Positions 17,692-25,001 of a DNA stretch of 64,000 nt are shown here, piece after piece (within the stretch, counting starts at the first letter, position 1; the number at the start of each line of letters is the position of its first letter). The notes beneath the pieces were generated by a model. The model searched no databases, was not told where the DNA came from, and saw nothing but the letters and a program-made list of their open reading frames with translations. A program made the position numbers and the translations under genes. Source of the DNA: JAXLYX01 sp046351215 (GTDB lineage: Bacteria; Myxococcota_A; Polyangia; Polyangiales; Houyiibacteriaceae); assembly GCA_046351215.1 (NCBI GenBank), contig JAXLYX010000007.1, forward strand, positions 576,029-640,028, read 5' to 3'.

Positions 17692-17898
17692 TCAGTCGCG
17701 GAGCAGGACGCGCCGCAGCTCGCGGATGCGCTTCCTCTCGGCGTCGTCGAGGTCGGCCGACGGGCGCGCGAGCAAGGCGAGGAGCTCCGCGTCGAGCGCG
17801 ACGAAGGTCTCGCGGTCGAGCCGGGGCTCCTTCCGCGATTGGAAGTAGGGAACCGACTCGAGGTAGTCGGTCCAGCGGCGGTGCACGGCGCGATCCAC
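17692..17898 (-). CDS. Small charged protein of unknown function
   Basis: From the GTG at 17898 the frame encodes 68 residues; a GTG at 17886 is an alternative. The product is rich in Arg, Asp, Glu and Leu, has no cysteine or membrane segment, and looks like two or three amphipathic helices (WTDYLESVPYF, then ALDAELLALLARPSADLDDAERKRIRELRRVLL). The frame continues upstream across the mlaC start, but that part is Arg/Ser-rich shadow sequence. No convincing ribosome-binding site is visible. The helical, Leu-patterned end is the main argument that it is real. Confidence 0.4.
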   Translation of the reverse strand: MDRAVHRRWTDYLESVPYFQSRKEPRLDRETFVALDAELLALLARPSADLDDAERKRIRELRRVLLRD

Positions 17899-17965
17899 GG
17901 AGGACGGGATAGCACGGGGGCCGCGGCCGTGGCCGCCCTCTCGTGGGCGGAGTAGAAGGGGAGAG

Positions 17966-18610
17966 GTGTCCTCCTCCACTCGCGTGCGCGCGAGGCGCGT
18001 CCTCCCGGCCGGCTGCGCGGCCCTGGTCCTCGTGCTCGGGATGGCCTCCTCGGGCAGCCTCCGCGCAGAGACCCCGGTCGAGGCGGCACGGGCCTCGGTC
18101 GACACCGCCCAGCGCCGCGCCCGCGCGCTCCTCGCGCGTCCACCGGGCGAGGCCCGCGATCGGGAGCTCGACGCCCTCTTCGAGTCCTTCCTCGACTTCG
18201 AGGCCCTCGCGGACGGGGTGCTCGGCTTCGCGCTCGAGGAGCGGACACCGGCCGAGCGAAGCGAGTTCCGGGAGCTGCTCCACGCGCTCCTCCGGAGGAG
18301 CTACCGGCAGAACCTCGTTCGGACCCTTCGCTACGACGTGCGGGTGGTCGCGGCCGAGGCCGAGGGGGACACGGTGGTCGTGCACACGGTGGCCCGTGCG
18401 CGGCACGGCCGGAGCGCCCGCCCCATCGCCATCGACTACGCGCTGCACGAGGTCGGGGGTGCGTACCGCGTCTTCGACGTGACGACCGACGGCCTCAGCC
18501 TGGTGCAGAGCTACCGCACCCAGGTGAACCGCATCCTCGCGCGCGAGGGCTTCGCGGCGCTGCTCGCCCGCATGCAGGCGAAGCTCGACGAGGGCGAGCG
18601 CGCGCCCTGA
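17966..18610 (+). CDS. mlaC: MlaC/Ttg2D-family periplasmic phospholipid-binding protein
   Basis: The 214-residue protein starts with GTG at 17966 and has a signal peptide (core ALVLVLGMASSG, cleavage near LRAE). The mature part matches the MlaC fold: FESFLDFEALADGVLG, the SYRQNLVRTL segment, and the end DGLSLVQSYRTQVNRILAREG, which corresponds to the conserved SYRxQFNxII(K/R)xEG of MlaC. MlaC shuttles phospholipids between the inner- and outer-membrane Mla complexes. The other Mla genes are not in this window. Its location next to bamA and skp fits an envelope-maintenance role. Confidence 0.85.
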   Translation: MSSSTRVRARRVLPAGCAALVLVLGMASSGSLRAETPVEAARASVDTAQRRARALLARPPGEARDRELDALFESFLDFEALADGVLGFALEERTPAERSEFRELLHALLRRSYRQNLVRTLRYDVRVVAAEAEGDTVVVHTVARARHGRSARPIAIDYALHEVGGAYRVFDVTTDGLSLVQSYRTQVNRILAREGFAALLARMQAKLDEGERAP

Positions 18611-18633
18611 TCCACGGCGCCCAGAACGCCGAA

Positions 18634-18658
18634 GGCGCGCCGGCCTCGCCGACGCGCC
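18634..18658. terminator. Possible bidirectional terminator between mlaC and the Crp/Fnr gene
   Basis: A GC-rich stem of ten pairs with one mismatch (GGCGCG with CGCGCC, then CGGC with GCCG) closes a three-base loop. It lies between two convergent genes. No T-run follows on either strand. Confidence 0.4.
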
Positions 18659-18684
18659 CCCGAAGGCCCCCCCTGCCCTCTGCC

Positions 18685-19395
18685 TCAGACCTTCTTGCGA
18701 AGCGCTTCGACGTCCTGGATCAGCGCGCGGCGATGATCCGGGAGGACGATGCCCGACTTCTTGAAGGCGCCCATCACGAGCGTGACGGTCTCGCGCGTCG
18801 AGCCCACGTAGTCCGCGATCTCCTGGTGGGTGAACTTGAACTCGACCAGGATGCCGCGCGGGTCGGGGATCCCGTGGCGGGCGGCGACGTCGAGGATGAA
18901 CTCCGCGACGCGCGACTCCACGTCGCGGGAGAGCATCGCGTGGATGCGGTGCTCCGCCTGGCGGCGCCGCGCCGCGACGACGCCGAGCATCGCGTTGGCG
19001 AAAGCCACGTTGGAGGCCAGCAGCTTCTTCACGAGCGCGGCCGGGACCCGGACCGTCTCGATCGCCTCGAGGGCGATCGCCTGCCCGTCGGGGTTCGACT
19101 CGAAGAGGCACTGCTCGCCGAAGACCTCGCCGTGACCGACGTAGTCCAGGGTCAGCTCGCGATCGCCGCAGATGCGGAGGAGGCGAGCCCGGCCGCGGCC
19201 GACGACGTACACGAAGCCGTCGTTCAGCGAGCCGATCTGCTCCTTCCGCTCGACGGTGACGCGCTCCGACTTGGTGGCGATGCTCACCAAGTCCTCGTCC
19301 CCGAGTACCCGGAACACCGGACATGCCTGAAGAACGCGAATCAACGCACCGTGCGCAACGCTGTCCACACCCGTCGTCGTACCGAATCCGTCCAT
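18685..19395 (-). CDS. Crp/Fnr-family transcription regulator
   Basis: The 236-residue protein has an N-terminal cyclic-nucleotide-binding beta-roll (about 25-140), including HGEVFGEQCLFESNPDGQAIALE, and a C-terminal winged helix-turn-helix (about 155-225) with THQEIADYVGSTRETVTLVMGAF as DNA reader, split here as THQEIADYVGSTRE and TVTLVMGAF. The phosphate-binding cassette of true CRP (FGE-L-x10-RSA) is only partly kept: GE is present but the RxA pair is replaced by GQAIAL, so cAMP binding is doubtful. There are no N-terminal cysteines for an Fnr iron-sulfur cluster. Target genes are unknown. A repeated element lies upstream. Confidence 0.88.
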   Translation of the reverse strand: MDGFGTTTGVDSVAHGALIRVLQACPVFRVLGDEDLVSIATKSERVTVERKEQIGSLNDGFVYVVGRGRARLLRICGDRELTLDYVGHGEVFGEQCLFESNPDGQAIALEAIETVRVPAALVKKLLASNVAFANAMLGVVAARRRQAEHRIHAMLSRDVESRVAEFILDVAARHGIPDPRGILVEFKFTHQEIADYVGSTRETVTLVMGAFKKSGIVLPDHRRALIQDVEALRKKV

Positions 19396-19440
19396 GTTCG
19401 CCCCCGTCCTCCAACACCAAGCGCCCGATTACAGCAGCAC

Positions 19441-19465
19441 TGGCAAAATACAGTATGGCAAGATA
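19441..19465. repeat. Direct repeat upstream of the Crp/Fnr gene
   Basis: TGGCAAAATA (19441-19450) and TGGCAAGATA (19456-19465) differ by one base and start 15 bases apart, in an unusually AT-rich patch about 50 bases before the regulator's start. It could be a binding site, perhaps for autoregulation. Confidence 0.4.
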
Positions 19466-19509
19466 ACTGAAGGACGGGCAGTTCACAAGTAGCGGTCGAG
19501 CGCCTCGAT

Positions 19510-19539
19510 TTGACCCCCATCCCAGGGGCGGGTTAGGGT
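19510..19539 (+). promoter_or_regulatory. Promoter of the DUF507-yicC-gmk group
   Basis: TTGACC (19510-19515) and TAGGGT (19534-19539) are 18 bases apart. The same 18-base spacing with TAGGGA occurs before the porin-like gene at 27045-27074. Confidence 0.5.
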
Positions 19540-19582
19540 CCCGGCCACGGCAGCGCGCAGGGGCGCGCGAAAGGCAAGCCAC

Positions 19583-20095
19583 ATGCGTCTCTACAGCGGC
19601 AAGATCCCCGCGATCACACGCGAAATCGTGAGAGTCCTCACCGAGAACGAGGACATCGAGGTCGAGAACGCGGACGAGGTGGTCGAGGATCTGGCGTCCG
19701 TGCTCAAGGAGTACGTCCGACGCGAGCGCGAGATCGCGGACGAGGCGAAGAACCGCCTCGAGCGGCAGGGCGGCAGCTACGGCCTCCTCGCCAAGATCCG
19801 ACGCGAGGTCGCCAAGGAGCAGAGCTTCCCGCCCCCGGACGAGTTCCTCCCCTACATCCTCGACCAGCTCCTCGAGATGCTCTTCCACAGCGCGAACGTG
19901 GCCGAGGTCTTCGCCGACGACGTCGAGCTGCGGAAGGTGATCACGCCGATCCTCAAGAAGCACCTCGAGGTGGACGCCGAGCTCGATCGCGAGGTCCGCG
20001 CACGCATCAAGAACCTCGACGAGGGCACGGCACAGTACGAAATCGAGTACCAGCGCGTCCTCGACCAGATCAAGCGCAAGAAGCAGCTCGGCTGA
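19583..20095 (+). CDS. DUF507 family protein
   Basis: The 170-residue protein begins MRLYSGKIPAITREIVRVL, the hallmark start of DUF507 (PF04368), a family common in delta-type proteobacteria and Aquificota with no established biochemical role. Length and the charged helical make-up are standard, though the family is usually described as about 90 or about 180 residues. A second DUF507-like half begins near residue 88 (FLPYILDQLLEMLFHSANVAEVFADDVELRK, quoted in parts). It heads a group with yicC and gmk, so a housekeeping link to RNA or nucleotide metabolism is possible but unproven. Confidence 0.85.
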   Translation: MRLYSGKIPAITREIVRVLTENEDIEVENADEVVEDLASVLKEYVRREREIADEAKNRLERQGGSYGLLAKIRREVAKEQSFPPPDEFLPYILDQLLEMLFHSANVAEVFADDVELRKVITPILKKHLEVDAELDREVRARIKNLDEGTAQYEIEYQRVLDQIKRKKQLG

Positions 20096-20160
20096 GGCGA
20101 CGCGCCGTGCCGTCGCGCCCGGCCGGGGGTCGCGGGCCGGCGACGTGCTACAAGGCGAGC

Positions 20161-21033
20161 GTGCGCAGCATGACCGGATTCGGGAGCGGGCACGCTCCGC
20201 TCGGCGCGGGCCGCGTCGTCGTGGACGTGCGGGCCGTCAACCATCGCTTCTTCGAGGCGCGCGTGAAGCTCCCGGCCTCGCTGCAGGAGCACTCGACGGC
20301 CGTCGAGGACGTGCTGCGGCGCGAGCTCGAGCGCGGCCGCGTCGAGTGCTCGGCGCGGCTCGAAGGAGAGCGCGCGCAGGGCTCGACGCTCGACTTCGGG
20401 CGCGCCCGGGCCGCGCTCGCGGACCTCGTCCGTCTCCGCGACGAAGTGGCCCCGGGAGAGCCGGTGCCGTTCGGCCTGCTCGCGTCGGTCCCCGACCTCT
20501 TCCACGAGCAGGGCCCCGTCGACTCCGAGCAGGCGAGCCATGCGCTCGCGGCCGCCGCTCGCGACGCCGCCCACGCGCTCGATCGCATGCGCCGGAAGGA
20601 GGGCGAGGCCCTCCGCACCGACCTGCTCGGCCATCTCTCGCACGTGCACGCGCACATGGGCAGCTTCCGCGCACGCCTCCCCGAGATCGTCGCGGGTCAG
20701 CGTGCGCGCCTGCGCGAGCGGATCGCACGCCTCCTCGAGGACACCGGGGTCGACCTCGACCCGGGCCGACTCGAGCACGAGGTCGCCCTGCTCGCGGATC
20801 GCGCGGACGTCGCCGAGGAGCTGGCGCGGCTCGAGAGCCACTGCCGTCAGTTCGAGGAGCTCACGGGCGAGGGCTCGGCCGTCGGCCGCAAGCTCGATTT
20901 CCTGCTGCAGGAGATGGCCCGCGAGGTGAACACCCTCGGGAGCAAGACCGCCGACGCACCGGCGGCCCGTCTCGTCGTCGAGCTGAAGACCGACGTCGAA
21001 CGTCTGCGCGAACAGGTGCAGAATGTCCTCTGA
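20161..21033 (+). CDS. yicC: YicC family endoribonuclease-like protein
   Basis: The GTG at 20161 gives VRSMTGFGSG, the near-universal start of YicC proteins, and 290 residues, close to the 287 of E. coli YicC; a longer start at 20107 is Pro/Arg-rich and unlikely. The second conserved block, RLESHCRQFEELTGEGSAVGRKLDF, followed by LQEMAREVNTLGSKT, is intact (quoted in two parts). E. coli YicC has been reported to act as an RNase on small RNA. Pairing with gmk immediately downstream is conserved in many bacteria. Confidence 0.92.
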   Translation: MRSMTGFGSGHAPLGAGRVVVDVRAVNHRFFEARVKLPASLQEHSTAVEDVLRRELERGRVECSARLEGERAQGSTLDFGRARAALADLVRLRDEVAPGEPVPFGLLASVPDLFHEQGPVDSEQASHALAAAARDAAHALDRMRRKEGEALRTDLLGHLSHVHAHMGSFRARLPEIVAGQRARLRERIARLLEDTGVDLDPGRLEHEVALLADRADVAEELARLESHCRQFEELTGEGSAVGRKLDFLLQEMAREVNTLGSKTADAPAARLVVELKTDVERLREQVQNVL

Positions 21034-21072
21034 CGGGCCCGTTCCGGGTCCGATCCGCCGTCGAGGGATGCC

Positions 21073-21684
21073 GTGACCGACGATCTGCTGCTCTTCATCC
21101 TCAGCTCGCCCTCGGGCGCCGGAAAGACGACGCTCTCGCAGCGCCTCCTCCGGGACTTCCCGGACCTCACGTTCTCCGTCTCGCACACGACGCGGCGGCC
21201 GCGCGCGAACGAGGTCCACGGTCAGGACTACTACTTCACCGACGAGGAGACGTTCCTCGGCATGGTGGCCGACGGGATGTTCGCCGAGTGGGCCGAGGTC
21301 CACGGCAACTACTACGGCACGAGCGTGAACGAGCTCGATCGCGCGCGACGCGAGCACCGCCGCGGGATCCTCTTCGACGTCGACTACCAGGGCGCCCGTC
21401 AGATCAAGGCGAAGTTCCCGGAGGCGGTCGGCATCTTCATCCTGCCCCCCTCGATGGAGGAGCTCGAACGGCGCCTCCGGGGCCGGGCCTCCGACGACGC
21501 CGCCACGATCGCCCGCCGGTTCGCGAAGGCGCGCGAGGAGATCGAGCACTACCCGTTCTTCGACTACATGGTCACGAACGACGAGCTGCAGCGCGCCCTG
21601 GCCGAGCTCGAGGGCATCGTCCACGCGGAACGCTGCCGTCGCCATCGGATGGCGCCCCGTGCCGAGGCCCTCCTCCGCCACTGA
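21073..21684 (+). CDS. gmk: Guanylate kinase
   Basis: This 203-residue enzyme phosphorylates GMP to GDP using ATP. The P-loop SSPSGAGKTT is at residues 11-20, followed by the GMP-binding region with VSHTTRRPRANEVHGQDYYF and the lid region GILFDVDYQGARQIK. The start is GTG at 21073. The C-terminus runs 26 bases into the next gene's reading frame. Usually rpoZ follows gmk in proteobacteria; here it does not. Confidence 0.95.
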   Translation: MTDDLLLFILSSPSGAGKTTLSQRLLRDFPDLTFSVSHTTRRPRANEVHGQDYYFTDEETFLGMVADGMFAEWAEVHGNYYGTSVNELDRARREHRRGILFDVDYQGARQIKAKFPEAVGIFILPPSMEELERRLRGRASDDAATIARRFAKAREEIEHYPFFDYMVTNDELQRALAELEGIVHAERCRRHRMAPRAEALLRH

Positions 21685-23548
21685 ACGCCGCGCGGTGGGG
21701 CTCTCGGGCCCCGCGCTCGCCGCGCTCGCGGCCTTCCTGGCGTTCGGTCCGCCGCTCGCCCTGCCGGCGTCGACGCGCGCGGCGGACGGCGATGCGGATG
21801 CCGCGACGGTCGCGCTGCGCCTCGATGGAGAGCGCCTCGACGAATCGGTCGGCATCGACCTCGTCGCCGACGGAGCGTTGACCGACACCTCGCGGCGCGC
21901 CCTCGTCGTGACGTCGGACCGCGGCCTCGTGCTCTCGCTCGAAGGGCCGCTCCGCCTTCGCAGGAACGGCCGCATGCTCGCGGGCCCCGTCCGCGTCGGG
22001 CCGGGCGACGAGGGCCATTTCGAGCTCGAAGCCGGTGACGGCCCCGCCTCGGCCGCGCTCGTGCTCGACGAGGGGGGCTCCGTGCGGAGAGTCCCCGTCC
22101 GCGTGCATCGCATCGAGCTCGTCGACGGCGAAGGACGAACGCTCGAGCCCGCGCTCGGGTCCGCGAGGCTGTCGACGCGCTCGCCGGACCTCGCGCTCGC
22201 GGACCGCGACGCCGCGCGCGGCGCGGACCCGGACGACCTCTTGGTCCGCGTGGCCTCGCCCGTGTCCCCGCGCCGCCCGGCCTCCGAAGGCGAGCCCGCA
22301 CGCGCGGAGGCGTGGCCGCTCGAGCTCGGGACGCGCGGCCGGCTCGCGTCGGACACGCCGCCCCTCGCGCTGCCCCTCGACCCGGAGGCCCCGGGCGTGG
22401 CGCGGACTCCCTGGGTCCGCCTCTACGCCGACGCCCTCGACGTCGCTCTCCCGGCGCGCTCGAATCGCCTGCTCCGCGCGTCGCTCGGCGACGTGCTCGA
22501 GGCTCGATGGCGCACGCCCTCGGGCGTCCTCGTCCGTGCCCTCGGGGTCGGCCGCGCCGGGAGCGACACGGGGGATGACGCCCTCCGCACGGCGTCCCTC
22601 CGCTTCGTGGTCCTGCGTTCGCGCCCCGGTGGTCCGCCCGCCCTCGGTCGCGACGAGCGCGAGGCGAGGGCCCTCGTCGGCGCCCAGCTCGAGCTCGCGC
22701 GCGCGATCTTCGCGCCCTGCGCCGTCGGTTTCGGTCCCGAGGCCGCCCCCGTGATCCGGTTCCTCGCGCCGCCCCCACCCTACGCGCTCGTGGTGGGCGA
22801 GGAAGACGGCTTCCCGGCGCGGGGAGGCGGGCTCGTCCGATTCCGTGCGAACGGCCGGACGGTCGGACCGATCGAGACCGTCGCCGGCGACCCGCCGCTC
22901 GCGACCGCGGAACGGATCGTGACGGCGCTCCGCGCGGCCGGCTTCTCCGCCTCGGCCTCGGAGGTGCCTCGGACGTCGAACGGCGCGGGCCACGCCGCCG
23001 ACGTCCTGGTGCGCGACGCGCGCGGGGAGCCTGCGTTCCTCGAGCCGGACGGGAGCGCGCCGATCGCGACCGACGCCGTGCAGCGCGTGCGACGCGTGGA
23101 CCCGTCGCCCTTCCCGGGCCTCCGCGCCTTCCGGAACGCCGATGCCGTCGCGGGGACCGCCGAGGAGAGGGCCCTGGTCCGGGCGCTCGCGGACTCCGAT
23201 CCGCGCACGATCGACGTCCTCTTCGTCCCCGGATTCGACCGCACGGAACGCCTCGGCGAGGCGTTCCTCCCGGGCGATGCCGGGCCCCTCGCAGGAACGA
23301 TCGTGATCGCGCGGGCCGGCGTCGCGCGCATGGCCACCGCCTACACCCTCGCGCACGAGCTCGCGCACGTGCTGCTCGACGAGCCCCACCACCTCGACGA
23401 GGTCGGCGCCCCCGATCCGACGCGGTTGCTCGGCGGCGGCGCCCCGCGCGGCGATCTGCGCGGCCCACGTCGTCTCTCGCGGGAGGAGTGCCGCATGATG
23501 CGAACGAACGCGTCGAGCGCCGGCTCTCATCTCCTGCGCGCGCCCTGA
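21659..23548 (+). CDS. Secreted metallopeptidase-like protein of unknown function
   Basis: The GTG at 21659 lies inside the end of gmk, giving 629 residues. A hydrophobic segment (about 16-35) ending in STRAADG is a likely signal peptide. The first 400 residues look like beta-rich domains without a known match. Near the C-terminus HELAH (566-570) is followed by DEPHH and, 40 residues later, CRMMR. This resembles a metzincin zinc site with a Met-turn, but the third histidine is one residue further away than in HExxHxxGxxH and the glycine is absent. Zinc binding is therefore likely, protease activity less certain. It converges on radA with six bases between stops. Confidence 0.65.
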   Translation: MPRPSSATERRAVGLSGPALAALAAFLAFGPPLALPASTRAADGDADAATVALRLDGERLDESVGIDLVADGALTDTSRRALVVTSDRGLVLSLEGPLRLRRNGRMLAGPVRVGPGDEGHFELEAGDGPASAALVLDEGGSVRRVPVRVHRIELVDGEGRTLEPALGSARLSTRSPDLALADRDAARGADPDDLLVRVASPVSPRRPASEGEPARAEAWPLELGTRGRLASDTPPLALPLDPEAPGVARTPWVRLYADALDVALPARSNRLLRASLGDVLEARWRTPSGVLVRALGVGRAGSDTGDDALRTASLRFVVLRSRPGGPPALGRDEREARALVGAQLELARAIFAPCAVGFGPEAAPVIRFLAPPPPYALVVGEEDGFPARGGGLVRFRANGRTVGPIETVAGDPPLATAERIVTALRAAGFSASASEVPRTSNGAGHAADVLVRDARGEPAFLEPDGSAPIATDAVQRVRRVDPSPFPGLRAFRNADAVAGTAEERALVRALADSDPRTIDVLFVPGFDRTERLGEAFLPGDAGPLAGTIVIARAGVARMATAYTLAHELAHVLLDEPHHLDEVGAPDPTRLLGGGAPRGDLRGPRRLSREECRMMRTNASSAGSHLLRAP

Positions 23549-23554
23549 GCCCGC

Positions 23555-24952
23555 TCAGCGCCCGAGTGCGAGCTCGAGGGCTTCCTCGAGCGAGCGGACG
23601 GGGAAGAGCTGGGCGCCCTCCCTCTCCTTCGGCGAGAGCATCTCGAACGAGAGCGCCGGCAGGAGGATCCGCTTGAAGCCGAGCTTGCGGGCCTCCGCGA
23701 CCCGCGGCGCCGGACGCGGCACGGCGCGGACCTCGCCCGCGAGGCCGACCTCGCCGAAGATCGCGAGGTCCGGAGGCACGGGGACTCCGCGGAAGCTCGA
23801 GACGACGGCCGCCGCGAGCGCGAGGTCGAGGGCGCGCTCGTCGACCTTCGCGCCGCCGGCGACGGAGGCGAAGACGTCCTGATCGAGGATGTGGACGCCC
23901 GCCTTCCGATCGAGCACGGCGAGGAGGATCGCGAGCCGGTTCGCGTCGAGCCCGGAGGCGACCCGACGCGCGCCGCCGTACATCGCGGGCGCGACGAGGG
24001 CCTGCACCTCGACGAGCAGGGGCCGCGTGCCCTCCGCCGTGGGCACGACGACGGAGCCGCTCGCCCGCGCCGGTCGCTCCGCGAGGAAGAGCGCGCTCGG
24101 CTCCGGCACCTCGCGGAGACCCTCGCGCACCATCTCGAAGACGCCGACCTCGTGCGCCGGACCGAAGCGGTTCTTCGTCGCGCGCACGAGGCGGAACGCG
24201 TGCGAGCGATCGCCCTCGAAGGAGAGCACGGTGTCGACGAGGTGCTCGAGCACCTTCGGACCGGCGATGGCGCCTTCCTTCGTCACGTGGCCGATGAGGA
24301 AGAGCGAGACCCCGTCGCGCTTCGCCCACTCGACGAGCTGCTCGGTGATCGCGCGCAGATGCGTCGCGCTTCCCGTCGAGACCTCGAGCTCGGCCCAGCG
24401 GAGGGTCTGGATCGAGTCGATCACGGCGACGTCGGGCCGATCCGCGTGGAGGGTGGCCTTCACGTCGTCGAGATCGGTCGTCGCGAGGATCCGCACGTCA
24501 CGCACACCGGGGACGCCGAGGCGCTCGGCGCGCATCGCCACCTGCGAGGCGGACTCCTCGCCCGTGACGTAGAGCGTTCCGCGCCCCTGATCCGCGAGCG
24601 CGGCGAGGGCCTGCATGAGGAGGGTCGACTTGCCGATGCCCGGATCGCCGCCGAGCAGTACCACGCCGCCGACGACGGGACCGCCGCCGAGCGCCCGATC
24701 GAGCTCGCCGATCCCGGTCGGCAGCCGACGCGCGTCCCCGGACTCGACCTCGCCGAGCGGGACGGATTTCGACGGCCCCCTCGGTCCCTCCCTTCCCGCG
24801 GCCGGGGCGTGCGCGCGGGGGCGGACGAGCTGCTCTTCGAGGGTGTTCCACGCCCCGCACTCGGCGCACTTGCCGAGCCAGCGGGGCGAGGTCGCACCGC
24901 AGGCGGTGCAGACGTAGGAGACCTTGGTCTTGGACTTCGCGGGCTTGGTCAC
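23555..24952 (-). CDS. radA: DNA repair protein RadA
   Basis: RadA is the RecA-like helicase that helps branch migration during recombination. The 465 residues show the zinc finger with Cys15, Cys18, Cys29 and Cys32, Walker A (GGDPGIGKST, 101-110), the RadA-specific KNRFGPAHEVGVF motif, and a C-terminal Lon-protease-like domain ending in the usual SLEEAL segment. All landmarks are in the family's positions. The porin-like gene lies 49 bases upstream on the same strand, so the two may share a transcript. Confidence 0.96.
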   Translation of the reverse strand: MTKPAKSKTKVSYVCTACGATSPRWLGKCAECGAWNTLEEQLVRPRAHAPAAGREGPRGPSKSVPLGEVESGDARRLPTGIGELDRALGGGPVVGGVVLLGGDPGIGKSTLLMQALAALADQGRGTLYVTGEESASQVAMRAERLGVPGVRDVRILATTDLDDVKATLHADRPDVAVIDSIQTLRWAELEVSTGSATHLRAITEQLVEWAKRDGVSLFLIGHVTKEGAIAGPKVLEHLVDTVLSFEGDRSHAFRLVRATKNRFGPAHEVGVFEMVREGLREVPEPSALFLAERPARASGSVVVPTAEGTRPLLVEVQALVAPAMYGGARRVASGLDANRLAILLAVLDRKAGVHILDQDVFASVAGGAKVDERALDLALAAAVVSSFRGVPVPPDLAIFGEVGLAGEVRAVPRPAPRVAEARKLGFKRILLPALSFEMLSPKEREGAQLFPVRSLEEALELALGR

Positions 24953-25001
24953 GCTGCCATCCTCGGACCGAGGGACCCGCGGTTCCGTGCCGCGGGTGCG
25001 C

